From positions 1 through 49,362 of the forward strand of contig CACJOY010000006.1 in NCBI GenBank assembly GCA_902595125.1: a stretch of 49,362 nucleotides of DNA. Reading direction: 5' to 3'. Source of the DNA: an uncultured Pelagibacteraceae bacterium (GTDB taxonomy: Bacteria > Pseudomonadota > Alphaproteobacteria > Pelagibacterales > Pelagibacteraceae). Position 1 is the stretch's first letter. Every line of letters starts with the position of its first letter. Below the pieces are notes generated by a model, which was not told the origin of the DNA, did no database searches, and saw nothing but the letters and a program-made list of their open reading frames with translations. Positions 1-8,699 of the stretch are shown here, piece after piece. Position numbers and translations under genes: made by a program.

Positions 1-862
1 TTCTATCAACTAATACTTGCGACAAAGACTCTTTAAATTCTGAAAAATTTTTACCAGAAAATTCCTGAATATTTTTTTCCAAAGTTGTTTCTGTCAAACT
101 AGAATAAATTCCAATTAAATTTTTTGCTTCCGGTCTTTTTTCTATTTCCTCAAAGCTTGACGGCATCGGTAGTGGATCTGTTTTTGCTTTTTTTATTTTA
201 TTTATAATCTGATCTTTATCATCTGTTAAATTTATTCTGCTCAAATCTGAAATTTCAGATTTGCTCATTTTTTTTAATCCATCCTTAAGACTCATTATTC
301 TCGAAAATTTTTTTTGAATTAATGGCTCAGGTATTTTAAAAAAATCATTTACTTCAAAGTCATTATTAAATTTTTGAGCAATATCTCTACATAGTTCTAA
401 ATGTTGTTTTTGATCATCTCCAACGGGTACATGAGTTGCATCATATAATAAAATATCTGCCGCCATTAAAACTGGGTAAGAATAAAGTCCTAAACAAGCT
501 TTTTCTTTATCCTTACCAGCCTTTTCCTTAAATTGTGTCATTCTACTTAACCAGCCCATCCTTGCTATACAGCTTAGAATCCATGCCATTTCTGAATGTG
601 CAGAAACTTTTGATTGATTAAATATGATACTTTTTTTTGGGTCTATCCCGCTAGCAATAAATGTTGCAACTGTTTCACGTATATTATTTTTAAGTTGGTG
701 AGGATTCTGTTTAACCGTAATAGCATGGAGATCAACAACACAAAAAATACATTCATTAGTTTTATTTTCATTAAGAGCCACAAAATTTTTTATTGCACCT
801 AAATAGTTACCTAAATGAAGATTGCCTGTTGGCTGAACTCCAGAAAAAATTTTTTTATTCAT
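1..862 (-). CDS. trpS: Tryptophan--tRNA ligase, 3' end cut by the window edge
   Basis: Class I aminoacyl-tRNA synthetase that charges tRNA-Trp in the cytoplasm. 287 codons are visible without a stop; the family is usually about 330 residues, so roughly 45 C-terminal residues lie outside the window. The N-terminus [19 protein letters not shown] carries the HIGH-type signature (NLHLGN) and a KMSKS loop is present near residue 215 (KKMSKSE). The ATG at 860-862 follows the murJ TAG stop by only three bases, so the two are probably co-transcribed; murJ-trpS adjacency is common in alphaproteobacteria. No Shine-Dalgarno is visible before the ATG. Confidence 0.96.
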   Translation of the reverse strand, partial: MNKKIFSGVQPTGNLHLGNYLGAIKNFVALNENKTNECIFCVVDLHAITVKQNPHQLKNNIRETVATFIASGIDPKKSIIFNQSKVSAHSEMAWILSCIARMGWLSRMTQFKEKAGKDKEKACLGLYSYPVLMAADILLYDATHVPVGDDQKQHLELCRDIAQKFNNDFEVNDFFKIPEPLIQKKFSRIMSLKDGLKKMSKSEISDLSRINLTDDKDQIINKIKKAKTDPLPMPSSFEEIEKRPEAKNLIGIYSSLTETTLEKNIQEFSGKNFSEFKESLSQVLVDR

Positions 863-865
863 AAG

Positions 866-2395
866 CTAATATTTTAATTTAATATCCTCAGTTTTAAAAG
901 CTTTGATAAAAAATGAAAGTAGTAAATAGAATGAAATACACAAAAGAACACAAATAATTAGATAAACTAATTTTAAATGATAGTCATAATTAAGTTGATT
1001 TTGAAAAAATAAAATCAAAAATTTAAAAAATACACCCATCAAAATAGATGTGATTGTTATCTTAAAAAAACGCTCTACAAAAAAATTATTAAATCTAAAA
1101 AAATTATTTTTTTTTAGAAAAATAAATAGCAAGATTGAGTTGAACCAAGAGGAAATAGTTGTGGCAATAGGTATTATAATAAAACCTATAGAGTTAAAAT
1201 ATATCACACTTATAAAAATATTTAAAAATACTGACACAACAGATATATAAAATGGTGTCTTTGTATCGTGGTTAGCAAAGAAAAAACTTGAGAAAACTTT
1301 TATCATCGCAAAGGCTGGAAGTCCCAATCCAAAAAAGTAAAGAGCTTTTCCTGAGTTTATTACTGCTTTTTCTGAAAACGAACCATAACCAAATAATGCT
1401 GATATTATTTCTTCAGAAGCAATAATTAATGCAACAAATGCAGGCAAACTTAAAAACATACTTAATTCAAGTGCCTTGTTTTGAATTTTCAAAATCTTTT
1501 TTTTGTTGTTTGAGTCAATGTATTTTGATAACTGAGGTAAAACAACAACTCCTATTGCAATACCTGCAATCGCCAAATTTATCTGGTAAATTCTATCCGC
1601 ATAATAAAGGTATGAGACAGCACTAGCTTGAAATGAAGCTATAATTGTTCCAACTAATATATTTATTTGGGTGACACCCGATGAAAAAATACTAGGTAGA
1701 AGTTTACTAAAAAAAAATTTGACTTCTTTTGAATAATTAAAATTTAAATTTAAATTAATCCTTAAAAATTTGCTGACGAATTTATATAAAAAAATCAATT
1801 GAATTAAACCAGCAATGGAAACCCCATAGGAAAGATAATAAACTAAACTATCATCTAGAGTTTTAGCAAATAACAATACCGCGATTAACACTATATTTAA
1901 AATAATTGGTGCTGCAGATGCAGCGGCAAATTTATTGTGAGAATTCAATATTGCTGAAAAAAAAGACGATAAACTTACAAACAATAAAAAAGGTAAAGTT
2001 ATTCTTGTTAAAGTGATAGCAAGTTCAATTTTCTCTGGCTCATCTACAAATCCTGGGGCTATTAATCCAACAAAGACTGGCATAAATAATTGGATTATTA
2101 AAATTAAAAAAAATAAACCTATTAACAAAAAATTAAAAATATCATTGGCAAATTTATTAGATTTTGACTTACTTTTATTTAGCTGAGACGTATAACTTGG
2201 AACAAAAGCTGCATTAAAAGTTCCCTCAGCAAATAATCTTCTAAAAGTATTAGGTATTCTAAAAGCAACAAAAAATGCGTCAGCTATAAAACTTGTACCA
2301 AGAAATATTGCAATAAGAATATCTCTTAAATAACCAAGTAATCTACTGATTATAGTATAAAAACCAAAAGTCCCTGTTGACTTAATTAAGTTCAT
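866..2395 (-). CDS. murJ: Lipid II flippase MurJ (MviN family)
   Basis: Integral inner-membrane protein that moves the peptidoglycan precursor lipid II from the cytoplasmic to the periplasmic face. At 509 residues it has the usual family length, and it is made of about 14 hydrophobic segments. The N-terminus (LLGYLRDILIA, then FFVAFRIPNTFRRLFAEG) is the classic MviN opening with the conserved arginines and the NTFRRLFAEGAF-like motif. It probably heads a murJ-trpS unit. The upstream gap to the divergent maeB is 50 bp and must hold both promoters. In many other alphaproteobacteria mutS and glnD lie between maeB and murJ; here they are absent. Confidence 0.96.
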   Translation of the reverse strand: MNLIKSTGTFGFYTIISRLLGYLRDILIAIFLGTSFIADAFFVAFRIPNTFRRLFAEGTFNAAFVPSYTSQLNKSKSKSNKFANDIFNFLLIGLFFLILIIQLFMPVFVGLIAPGFVDEPEKIELAITLTRITLPFLLFVSLSSFFSAILNSHNKFAAASAAPIILNIVLIAVLLFAKTLDDSLVYYLSYGVSIAGLIQLIFLYKFVSKFLRINLNLNFNYSKEVKFFFSKLLPSIFSSGVTQINILVGTIIASFQASAVSYLYYADRIYQINLAIAGIAIGVVVLPQLSKYIDSNNKKKILKIQNKALELSMFLSLPAFVALIIASEEIISALFGYGSFSEKAVINSGKALYFFGLGLPAFAMIKVFSSFFFANHDTKTPFYISVVSVFLNIFISVIYFNSIGFIIIPIATTISSWFNSILLFIFLKKNNFFRFNNFFVERFFKITITSILMGVFFKFLILFFQNQLNYDYHLKLVYLIICVLLCISFYLLLSFFIKAFKTEDIKLKY

Positions 2396-2445
2396 AAATC
2401 ATATTAGTCTTAATTTTACCCCATTTGTACACCTAATTAACACAA

Positions 2446-4731
2446 ATGAAAAAAACAAAAATTGATCATTATACAGACAAAGAAGCTTTGGAGTTTCACA
2501 GCCATAAGAGACCTGGCAAGATAGAAATTGTTGCCTCTAAGAATATGACAACTAAAAGAGATCTTGCTCTAGCATATTCTCCAGGAGTAGCGGTTCCAGT
2601 AAAAAAGATTAGTGAGAATCCAGATGCAGCTTATGATTATACAAGTAAAGGTAACTTAGTTGCTGTGATAAGTAATGGATCAGCAATTCTTGGTATGGGC
2701 AATTTAGGAGCTTTAGCTTCAAAACCAGTGATGGAAGGAAAAGCAGTATTGTTTAAAAGATTTGCAGATATAGACTCTATCGACCTAGAGATAGATTCAA
2801 AAAACTCTGATGAAATAATTAATTCAATTAAAAATTTTGCCCCTTCTTTCGGTGGTATAAATTTAGAAGATATAGCAGCGCCTGATTGTTTTATTATTGA
2901 AGAAAAATTAAAAGAAATTTTAGATATTCCTGTTTTTCATGACGATCAACATGGTACGGCTATTATTACAACAGCTGCATTAATTAATGCTTTAGATATT
3001 AATGGGAAATCAATTTCTAAAGTAAAAGTAATTATTAATGGAGCTGGAGCATCAGCAATGGCTTGTGCTAATTTATTTAAAAAAAGTGGTGTACCTCAAA
3101 AAAATATCACAATGATTGATAGAACTGGTGTCATTTACAAAGGAAGAAATAAGTTAAATAAATGGAAATCACAGCATGCTATTAAAACGTCAGATAGATC
3201 TTTAAACGATGCTATTGAAGGAGCTGATGTATTTTTAGGTCTCTCAGCTAAAGGTGCTTTGTCAAAAAACATGGTAAAAAAAATGTCAAAAAATCCAATA
3301 ATTTTTGCATGCGCAAATCCAGATCCTGAAATAACACCTGAAGAAATCGAGGAAGTTCGAGATGACGCTATTGTAGCGACTGGAAGATCGGATTATCCAA
3401 ACCAAGTAAATAATTTAATTGGTTTTCCTTACATTTTTAGAGGAGCACTAGATGTTCGTGCTAAAACCATAAATGAAGAAATGAAAGTTGCTGCATCTTT
3501 AGCAATTGCTAAACTAGCGAGAGAAGATGTTCCTGATGAAGTTGTTGCGGCTATGGGAGGAGAACGACCTCATTATGGTAAAGATTATATTATTCCTTCA
3601 ACATTTGATCCAAGATTAATTAGTATTATTCCTGCTGCTGTAGCGCAAGCGGCAATTAAAACTCGAGTAGCAAGAAAAAAGATTGAAAATTTTGATGTTT
3701 ATAAAGAGCAACTTAAACAAAGATTAGATCCCACTGTTACGATAATGCAAGGTATAAACAATTACATAAAAAAGAATCAAAAAAAAATTATTTTTGCGGA
3801 TGGTGAAGATGAGAATACTCTCAAAGCTGCTATAGCATTTAAAAATTCAAAATTGGGTATTCCAATTTTAGTTGGTAAAGAAAAAAAAATTAGGGAACAA
3901 TTAAAAAAAATTGGTTATAGCGGAAACTTAGACATAGAAATTATAAACTCAAAAGACAAAGAAAAAAGAGAAAAATACTTAAAATTCCTTTTCGAAAAAC
4001 TTCAAAGAAAAGAAGGATTGTTGGAACGGGACTGTGATCGAATTATAAGAAATGATAGAGTTATTTGGACAACTTGTATGGTTGCATGTGGTGATGCAGA
4101 TGGGGCTGTTACGGGAAACACAAGAAGATTTGGTGCATCGTTAAAAAAAATTACTCAAGTTATCGAAGGAAGACCAGGAGAAATAATGTTTGGGTTAAAT
4201 ATGGTTGTTCATAAAGGTAAGACAATTTTTGTTGGTGATACAAGTGTTCATGAGTATCCGAATGCAAATCAATTAGCAGATATAGCCATATCAAGTGCTC
4301 GGGTAGTTAGATTATTTGGTATTGACCCTAAAGTAGCTTTTGTTTCACACTCTACGTTTGGTCAACCACTTACAAGTAGAACCAAACATATTCAGGAGGC
4401 AGTAGAAATTTTAAAAAATAAAAAGGTAAATTTTGAATTTGACGGTGATATGCAGCCAGATGTTGCTTTAAATGACGAATATAAGTCTCTGTATCCATTC
4501 TCTAAAATAGTTGGAAAAGCAAATATTTTAGTTATGCCAGGTCAACACAGTGCAGCAATTTCTTACAAAATGATGAAAACTTTTGGAGACTCAAAAGTAA
4601 TTGGTCCACTTTTGATAGGCTTAGGATTGCCAATTGAAATTGCACCTCTTAGAAGCTCAACATCTGAAATTCTTAACCTCGCGTCAATAGCAGCATATTC
4701 ATCAGATGTGATTGATTATAAAAAGAATTAA
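2446..4731 (+). CDS. maeB: NADP-dependent malic enzyme with C-terminal phosphotransacetylase-like domain
   Basis: Oxidative decarboxylation of malate to pyruvate, making NADPH. The 761 residues fit the long MaeB form: malic enzyme domain to about residue 420, then a phosphate acetyl/butyryltransferase-like domain from about 430 to the end. Visible malic-enzyme signatures are GSAILGMGNLG, HDDQHGTA near residue 165 and the dinucleotide-binding stretch NGAGASAMACANL near 200. The PTA-like half has motifs such as FADGEDENTLKAA. In this family the PTA-like domain usually serves as an acetyl-CoA-sensing regulatory module rather than an active transferase; that is family knowledge, not visible here. 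Its TAA overlaps the stop of the convergent lipoprotein gene. Confidence 0.96.
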   Translation: MKKTKIDHYTDKEALEFHSHKRPGKIEIVASKNMTTKRDLALAYSPGVAVPVKKISENPDAAYDYTSKGNLVAVISNGSAILGMGNLGALASKPVMEGKAVLFKRFADIDSIDLEIDSKNSDEIINSIKNFAPSFGGINLEDIAAPDCFIIEEKLKEILDIPVFHDDQHGTAIITTAALINALDINGKSISKVKVIINGAGASAMACANLFKKSGVPQKNITMIDRTGVIYKGRNKLNKWKSQHAIKTSDRSLNDAIEGADVFLGLSAKGALSKNMVKKMSKNPIIFACANPDPEITPEEIEEVRDDAIVATGRSDYPNQVNNLIGFPYIFRGALDVRAKTINEEMKVAASLAIAKLAREDVPDEVVAAMGGERPHYGKDYIIPSTFDPRLISIIPAAVAQAAIKTRVARKKIENFDVYKEQLKQRLDPTVTIMQGINNYIKKNQKKIIFADGEDENTLKAAIAFKNSKLGIPILVGKEKKIREQLKKIGYSGNLDIEIINSKDKEKREKYLKFLFEKLQRKEGLLERDCDRIIRNDRVIWTTCMVACGDADGAVTGNTRRFGASLKKITQVIEGRPGEIMFGLNMVVHKGKTIFVGDTSVHEYPNANQLADIAISSARVVRLFGIDPKVAFVSHSTFGQPLTSRTKHIQEAVEILKNKKVNFEFDGDMQPDVALNDEYKSLYPFSKIVGKANILVMPGQHSAAISYKMMKTFGDSKVIGPLLIGLGLPIEIAPLRSSTSEILNLASIAAYSSDVIDYKKN

Positions 4732-5321
4732 TTTTTTTGTATTCTTAAATCATCGACAAGCAAAATACTTGTTATAACACTTTCAACATCCAGAATTTCT
4801 CCTGCCTCTTTTAAAACTTCTTTTTTTTCTTCTGAATTCAGTGCAATTCCATAGAGGTAAATTTTCTTTTTGTAAGTATCTATTTGATAATTTGTAGCTT
4901 TAATTTTTTTATTAAATATCATTGCTGTTCTCATTTGAGATGTGATCAATATATCCTTAGCCGATTGCTTAAAATTAAATTCCTCTTTTATCTTTATATC
5001 ATTTCTTACTGATCTTGTTCCTTTTGTCTCCCAGGCTAATTTTGTTAATTTTAATTTTTCTTCAGGATTATCAACTTTACCTGTTAAAAATATTCTACCA
5101 TCAAGTACTTTGGATTTTACAGATATAAAGTAATCTTTATTAAGTAAAACAATTCTAGCAGATAGATTTTTTTGCATAATTGAATCATCTATTTGAGTAC
5201 CAACAGATCTAGGGTCAAATGCTACACTTACACCAGTTCCAAAAATCCCTTTCGATGACACTCCTACACAACCTGAAAAAATTAATAATAAAATAATTAG
5301 TAAATAAAATCTAATTCTCAT
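4728..5321 (-). CDS. BON-domain outer-membrane lipoprotein, DolP/YraP-like
   Basis: A 197-residue lipoprotein with a short hydrophobic signal peptide ending in IFSGC (lipobox cysteine at residue 18) followed by two BON-like repeats (around residues 45-115 and 120-195). BON proteins of this type bind anionic phospholipid at the outer membrane; E. coli DolP (YraP) supports envelope integrity. The neighbourhood agrees: in E. coli yraL (rsmI), yraM (lpoA) and yraP form one cluster, and here the same three families are adjacent. It overlaps the 3' end of rsmI by 11 bp and is presumably translated from the rsmI message. Its stop codon shares bases with the convergent maeB stop. Assignment to the DolP role is by domain and context. 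Confidence 0.85.
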   Translation of the reverse strand: MRIRFYLLIILLLIFSGCVGVSSKGIFGTGVSVAFDPRSVGTQIDDSIMQKNLSARIVLLNKDYFISVKSKVLDGRIFLTGKVDNPEEKLKLTKLAWETKGTRSVRNDIKIKEEFNFKQSAKDILITSQMRTAMIFNKKIKATNYQIDTYKKKIYLYGIALNSEEKKEVLKEAGEILDVESVITSILLVDDLRIQKN

Positions 5322-6171
5322 TTTTTAAACTTAAACAATAATTATAAATTTCTTTTTTTGATATTTTTTTATTTTGATTTATTAAACTTGAAATTTCTTT
5401 AATACTTAATTTATTTATCATTGAATTTATAATTCTTTTATCTGATTCACTTAATAAGTGTAAATCTTTTTCATCTTTTTTTTCTGATATTACTACTGTC
5501 AGTTCTCCTTTGAGGTTATTATCAAACAACTCTAATTTATCGATATCCAATCTTATGTATTCCTCATAAAATTTGGAAATTTCTCTACAGATAAGTGTTT
5601 TTCTTCCTGTAAAATATTTTTTTAAAATTGGTATTGCTCTGTTAATTTTTTTTGATGAAATAAAGAAAATAATTGAATAATTAAATTTAGATAAATTCTC
5701 TAGGTCTTCTTGTAATTTTTGAATTTTTTCTGGAAAAAAACCATAAAAAAAAAATTTATCTGAAAATCCACTAATTGATAATGCAGAAGATACAGCTGAA
5801 GGTCCCGGTAAAGGAAAAATATTTATATTTTTTTTAACACATTCTTTTACTAACAATGCTCCAGGATCAGATATTGAAGGTGTTCCCGCATCTGATATTA
5901 GTGAAATAATAATATTTTCTTCAAACAGCTTAATTATTTTTGCTAAATTTTTTTTCTCATTAAATTTATGATTTGAAATTAACTTTGATTTAATTTGATA
6001 TGTTTGAAACAATTTTTTTGATACACGTGTATCTTCACAAAGTATGTAATCTGATTTTTTAAGGATATCTATTGCTCTTAGGGTAATGTCACCTAAGTTT
6101 CCTATAGGAGTAGGCACTAAATATAAGCCTTTTTTTATTTCTTTATTGAGAGATTTAGAATTTACAACCAT
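5311..6171 (-). CDS. rsmI: 16S rRNA (cytidine(1402)-2'-O)-methyltransferase
   Basis: Tetrapyrrole-methylase-fold SAM enzyme that methylates the 2'-O of C1402 in the decoding centre of 16S rRNA. At 286 residues it has the normal length. Diagnostic motifs are LVPTPIGNLGDIT near the start, CEDTRVSKKL and LISDAGTPSISDPG, followed by the PLPGPSA loop. Many alphaproteobacteria carry yraN and gshB directly after rsmI; here the next gene is the BON lipoprotein instead. It is divergent from the LpoA-like gene with only 32 bp between start codons. Confidence 0.95.
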   Translation of the reverse strand: MVVNSKSLNKEIKKGLYLVPTPIGNLGDITLRAIDILKKSDYILCEDTRVSKKLFQTYQIKSKLISNHKFNEKKNLAKIIKLFEENIIISLISDAGTPSISDPGALLVKECVKKNINIFPLPGPSAVSSALSISGFSDKFFFYGFFPEKIQKLQEDLENLSKFNYSIIFFISSKKINRAIPILKKYFTGRKTLICREISKFYEEYIRLDIDKLELFDNNLKGELTVVISEKKDEKDLHLLSESDKRIINSMINKLSIKEISSLINQNKKISKKEIYNYCLSLKNEN

Positions 6172-6203
6172 AATTGTAATATAAATATTATACTATCATT
6201 AAA

Positions 6204-7358
6204 ATGAAAAAAAATTTTAAAATTTTTCAGATTATATTCATTAGCCTCATTTATTTGTGCCCAATATCAGTTTACTCCGAAGAAAAAATTAAAATTGGTC
6301 TACTAGTTCCGATGACTGGAGATAATAAAAAACTGGGAGAATTAATAATTGAGTCAGCAAGAATAGCATTAAAAGATATTGATACAAATCTATTAGAGAT
6401 ACACCCAAAGGACTCGGGAACAAGTCCTACCGAAACCTTAAAATCTGCATTCGAATTTAAAGATATGGGTGTAAATATAGTTATAGGTCCAATCTTTTAT
6501 AAAAATTTATCTTTTTTAGAAGAGGTTGAGGACATTATTTTTTTGTCACTAACTAATAAAACTATAGATTTACCGAAAAATGTAATTAGTAGTGGTGTTA
6601 ATGCTACCTCTCAATTAAACACAATTAAAAAATTTATTTCATTAAAAGAAATAGAAAAAACAATTTTTCTTACCCCTAAACTTGATTACGAAATGGAAGT
6701 TAAAAAAGGAATTAAAAATTCTAAAATTAAAGTTTCTAAACATTATATCTATGAAACTGAACCAACTAAACTTACTTCTCAAATAGAAAAAATTACCAAT
6801 TACAAAAAAAGAAAACAAAATTTATTAGATGAAATAAAAAGAGTAGAAGAGTCAGATCTTATTGATAAAGAAAAACAATTAGAAAAATTAGAGAGAAAAT
6901 ACACAATTGGTAATGTAAATTTTGATTCTGTTGTTATTGCAGACTTTGATGAAAGCCTTAAAAGTGTAATAACTTCCCTTCTTTATACTGACGTTTCACC
7001 CAAAAAGAAATTTATCATAACTTTTAATCAATGGTTTGATAAAAGTTTATTGAAGGAAAAAACTATTCAACCAATTTATTACCCCTCAATAAATAAAAAA
7101 AACTTAGAAGATTTTAAAAATAAGTTTTTTGACGAATTTAATGAATATCCAAATTACCTATCTCTCTTAAGTTATGATTTAGTTGGTCTAATCTATTATT
7201 TGTCATTAAATAATGATTTAAATGATTTAGTAAGATTGTTTAAAAAAAAAAATTCATTTAAAGGAAAAATTGGTGTTTTTGATATTAAAGATAATAAAAT
7301 TAATCACAGACTGAATCTATATCAGATTAAAGATGGAAAAATTACAGAAATTTTTTGA
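6204..7358 (+). CDS. Penicillin-binding protein activator LpoA-like / periplasmic binding-fold protein
   Basis: A 384-residue exported protein. Residues 1-25 form a signal peptide that appears to end at SVYSEE; I see no lipobox cysteine, unlike E. coli LpoA, which is a lipoprotein. The mature part begins KIKIGLLVPMTGDNKKLG, the type-I periplasmic binding-protein fold shared by ABC branched-chain amino acid receptors and LpoA/YraM. A charged, helical insert lies at about residues 200-235. Divergent pairing with rsmI matches yraL-yraM of E. coli, which is the main reason to favour a cell-wall-activator role over a transport receptor. A TATACT -10-like box lies at 6189-6194, implying a very short leader. 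It overlaps convergent rdgB by 17 bp. Confidence 0.78.
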   Translation: MKKNFKIFQIIFISLIYLCPISVYSEEKIKIGLLVPMTGDNKKLGELIIESARIALKDIDTNLLEIHPKDSGTSPTETLKSAFEFKDMGVNIVIGPIFYKNLSFLEEVEDIIFLSLTNKTIDLPKNVISSGVNATSQLNTIKKFISLKEIEKTIFLTPKLDYEMEVKKGIKNSKIKVSKHYIYETEPTKLTSQIEKITNYKKRKQNLLDEIKRVEESDLIDKEKQLEKLERKYTIGNVNFDSVVIADFDESLKSVITSLLYTDVSPKKKFIITFNQWFDKSLLKEKTIQPIYYPSINKKNLEDFKNKFFDEFNEYPNYLSLLSYDLVGLIYYLSLNNDLNDLVRLFKKKNSFKGKIGVFDIKDNKINHRLNLYQIKDGKITEIF

Positions 7359-7944
7359 TTTTTATAAATGCTTTAAATCTATGATCTAATCTATATTTCT
7401 TTGAAGGTTTCATTTCACCAAATGTTTTTTTACTTCTATGAGGTATGAATATTGGATCATAACCAAAGCCATTTTTCCCCCTAGGTGTATGTGCAATGCT
7501 TCCTTCAACCCTTCCAACTACGCATGCTATTTTTTTATTTAAATAACTAATAGATAATGCACAAATAAATCGTGCTTTTATTTTTTTTTTTTTCCATTCT
7601 TTATTTTTTTTATTTAACTCTCTGTAAACTCTTTCTATTGCTTTATTAAAGTCTCCGTATCTTCCTCCCCATCTGGCAGAATAAATTCCAGGATTTTTAT
7701 CCAAAAGTTCTATTTCTAGACCAGAGTCATCAGCTAAACATACTAGACCTGTTTTTTTTGAAAAAAATTTAGACTTAATAAGAGAGTTTTCTTTAAATGT
7801 TTTCCCATCTTCAGTAGGACTTTTCAAATTAAATTCTGATGTAGAATGAATTTCAATGTTTTTTGGTAATAAACTCTTAATTTCTCGCAGTTTACCCTTA
7901 TTGTTTGTGCCAATAAGTAATTTATTAATTTTTTGTTTAGACAT
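7342..7944 (-). CDS. rdgB: XTP/dITP diphosphatase (RdgB/HAM1 family)
   Basis: House-cleaning pyrophosphohydrolase that removes dITP, XTP and related non-canonical nucleotides from the pool. All family motifs are present in order: GTNNKGKLREI at the N-terminus, EDGKTFKENSLIKS, LADDSGLEI, SARWGGRYGD and the C-terminal NGFGYDPIF followed by GEMKPSKKYRLDHRFKA. 200 residues is the expected length. It is convergent with the LpoA-like gene (17-bp overlap) and divergent from grpE, whose likely promoter overlaps its start. Confidence 0.95.
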   Translation of the reverse strand: MSKQKINKLLIGTNNKGKLREIKSLLPKNIEIHSTSEFNLKSPTEDGKTFKENSLIKSKFFSKKTGLVCLADDSGLEIELLDKNPGIYSARWGGRYGDFNKAIERVYRELNKKNKEWKKKKIKARFICALSISYLNKKIACVVGRVEGSIAHTPRGKNGFGYDPIFIPHRSKKTFGEMKPSKKYRLDHRFKAFIKIKKFL

Positions 7945-7961
7945 CTAGAAATTATTAAAAT
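7933..7961 (+). promoter_or_regulatory. Candidate sigma-70 promoter for grpE
   Basis: TTGTTT at 7933-7938 and TAAAAT at 7956-7961 are separated by 17 bp, a good vegetative promoter arrangement. Transcription would start near 7968, about a dozen bases before the chosen grpE ATG. The -35 overlaps the rdgB start codon. In such A+T-rich DNA chance matches are common, so this is only a candidate. Confidence 0.4.
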
Positions 7962-7980
7962 CCTTACCATATATGACATA

Positions 7981-8637
7981 ATGGAAAAAGAAGAAAACCA
8001 AAATAACACTGTAAAAGATAATCATGAGTCAGATAAAGAAGCCACCAAAGCGGAGGAAAATTTAGATACTGATAAACAAAAAAGTACAGATGAAAATGTT
8101 GAGTTAAAAGAGAATGCTGAAGAGTTTACACCAGAAGAAAAAATTACTGAGCTTGAGGATAAGGTAGCAAGAACTTTTGCTGAGATGGAAAATCAAAGAA
8201 GAAGGTTTGAAAAAGAAAAAGAAGAAGCATTTGAATATGGTGGTTATAGCTTTGCAAAGGAAGCGTTAAATTTAATTGACAATTTGGAAAGGTCTAAACA
8301 AGTTTTAGAATCTGATGAAAAGTTAAAAAATACAGAAGCTCTTAAAAAATCCTTAGAGCATTTAGATATTATTAAAAAAGATACAATTTCAATTTTTGAG
8401 AAAAATAATATTAAGGCAATAGAAAGTTTAAATAAGAAATTAGACCCTAACTTTCATCAAGCAATGATAGAAATAGAAGATAACACTAAAGAACCTGGAA
8501 CAATTATTCAAGAAATTCAAAAAGGATTTATAATCAAAGATCGGCTCCTTAGACCTTCTTTGGTTGGCGTATCTAAAAAAACTTCTAAAAAAGACGAAAA
8601 AAACGAGGAAAATAAACAAAATGAAGAGGATAAATAA
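7981..8637 (+). CDS. grpE: Nucleotide exchange factor GrpE
   Basis: Co-chaperone that speeds ADP release from DnaK. I place the start at the ATG at 7981 (MEKEENQ, 218 residues), although the frame is open back to an ATG at 7933; the extra 16 residues would overlap rdgB and have an un-GrpE-like hydrophobic sequence. The protein has a long acidic N-terminal extension, then the dimer coiled coil with NQRRRFEKEKEEA, then the C-terminal beta domain ending in GFIIKDRLLRPSLVGVS, the GrpE signature. It leads the grpE-dnaK-dnaJ series. A promoter-like TTGTTT-N17-TAAAAT lies just upstream, and no CIRCE element is visible. Confidence 0.95.
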   Translation: MEKEENQNNTVKDNHESDKEATKAEENLDTDKQKSTDENVELKENAEEFTPEEKITELEDKVARTFAEMENQRRRFEKEKEEAFEYGGYSFAKEALNLIDNLERSKQVLESDEKLKNTEALKKSLEHLDIIKKDTISIFEKNNIKAIESLNKKLDPNFHQAMIEIEDNTKEPGTIIQEIQKGFIIKDRLLRPSLVGVSKKTSKKDEKNEENKQNEEDK

Positions 8638-8650
8638 TTCTTAGATCAGC

Positions 8651-8678
8651 TTGTAGATTGGAATTTAAACATTATATG
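8651..8678 (+). promoter_or_regulatory. Weak candidate promoter before dnaK
   Basis: TTGTAG at 8651-8656 and TATATG at 8673-8678, spacer 16 bp, lie in the 62-bp gap between grpE and dnaK. It could give dnaK a transcript of its own with a leader of roughly 15 nt. I found no convincing sigma-32 consensus (CTTGAAA and CCCCAT boxes) and no CIRCE inverted repeat here. Confidence 0.25.
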
Positions 8679-8699
8679 AAATCTAAGTTATAAAATATT

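Noticed and set aside
671..680. TGTTTCACGT, a half parS inside trpS
   Set aside because: The second half (ATATTA) does not match; only about 10 of 16 positions agree, so it is not a ParB site.
7933..7980. Upstream ATG extending GrpE by 16 residues
   Set aside because: The extension overlaps rdgB and the best promoter, and does not resemble GrpE N-termini; ATG at 7981 preferred.
7945..8699. Heat-shock control elements (CIRCE repeat, sigma-32 boxes) before grpE and dnaK
   Set aside because: No TTAGCACTC/GAGTGCTAA repeat and no convincing CTTGAAA/CCCCAT pair could be found in either gap.
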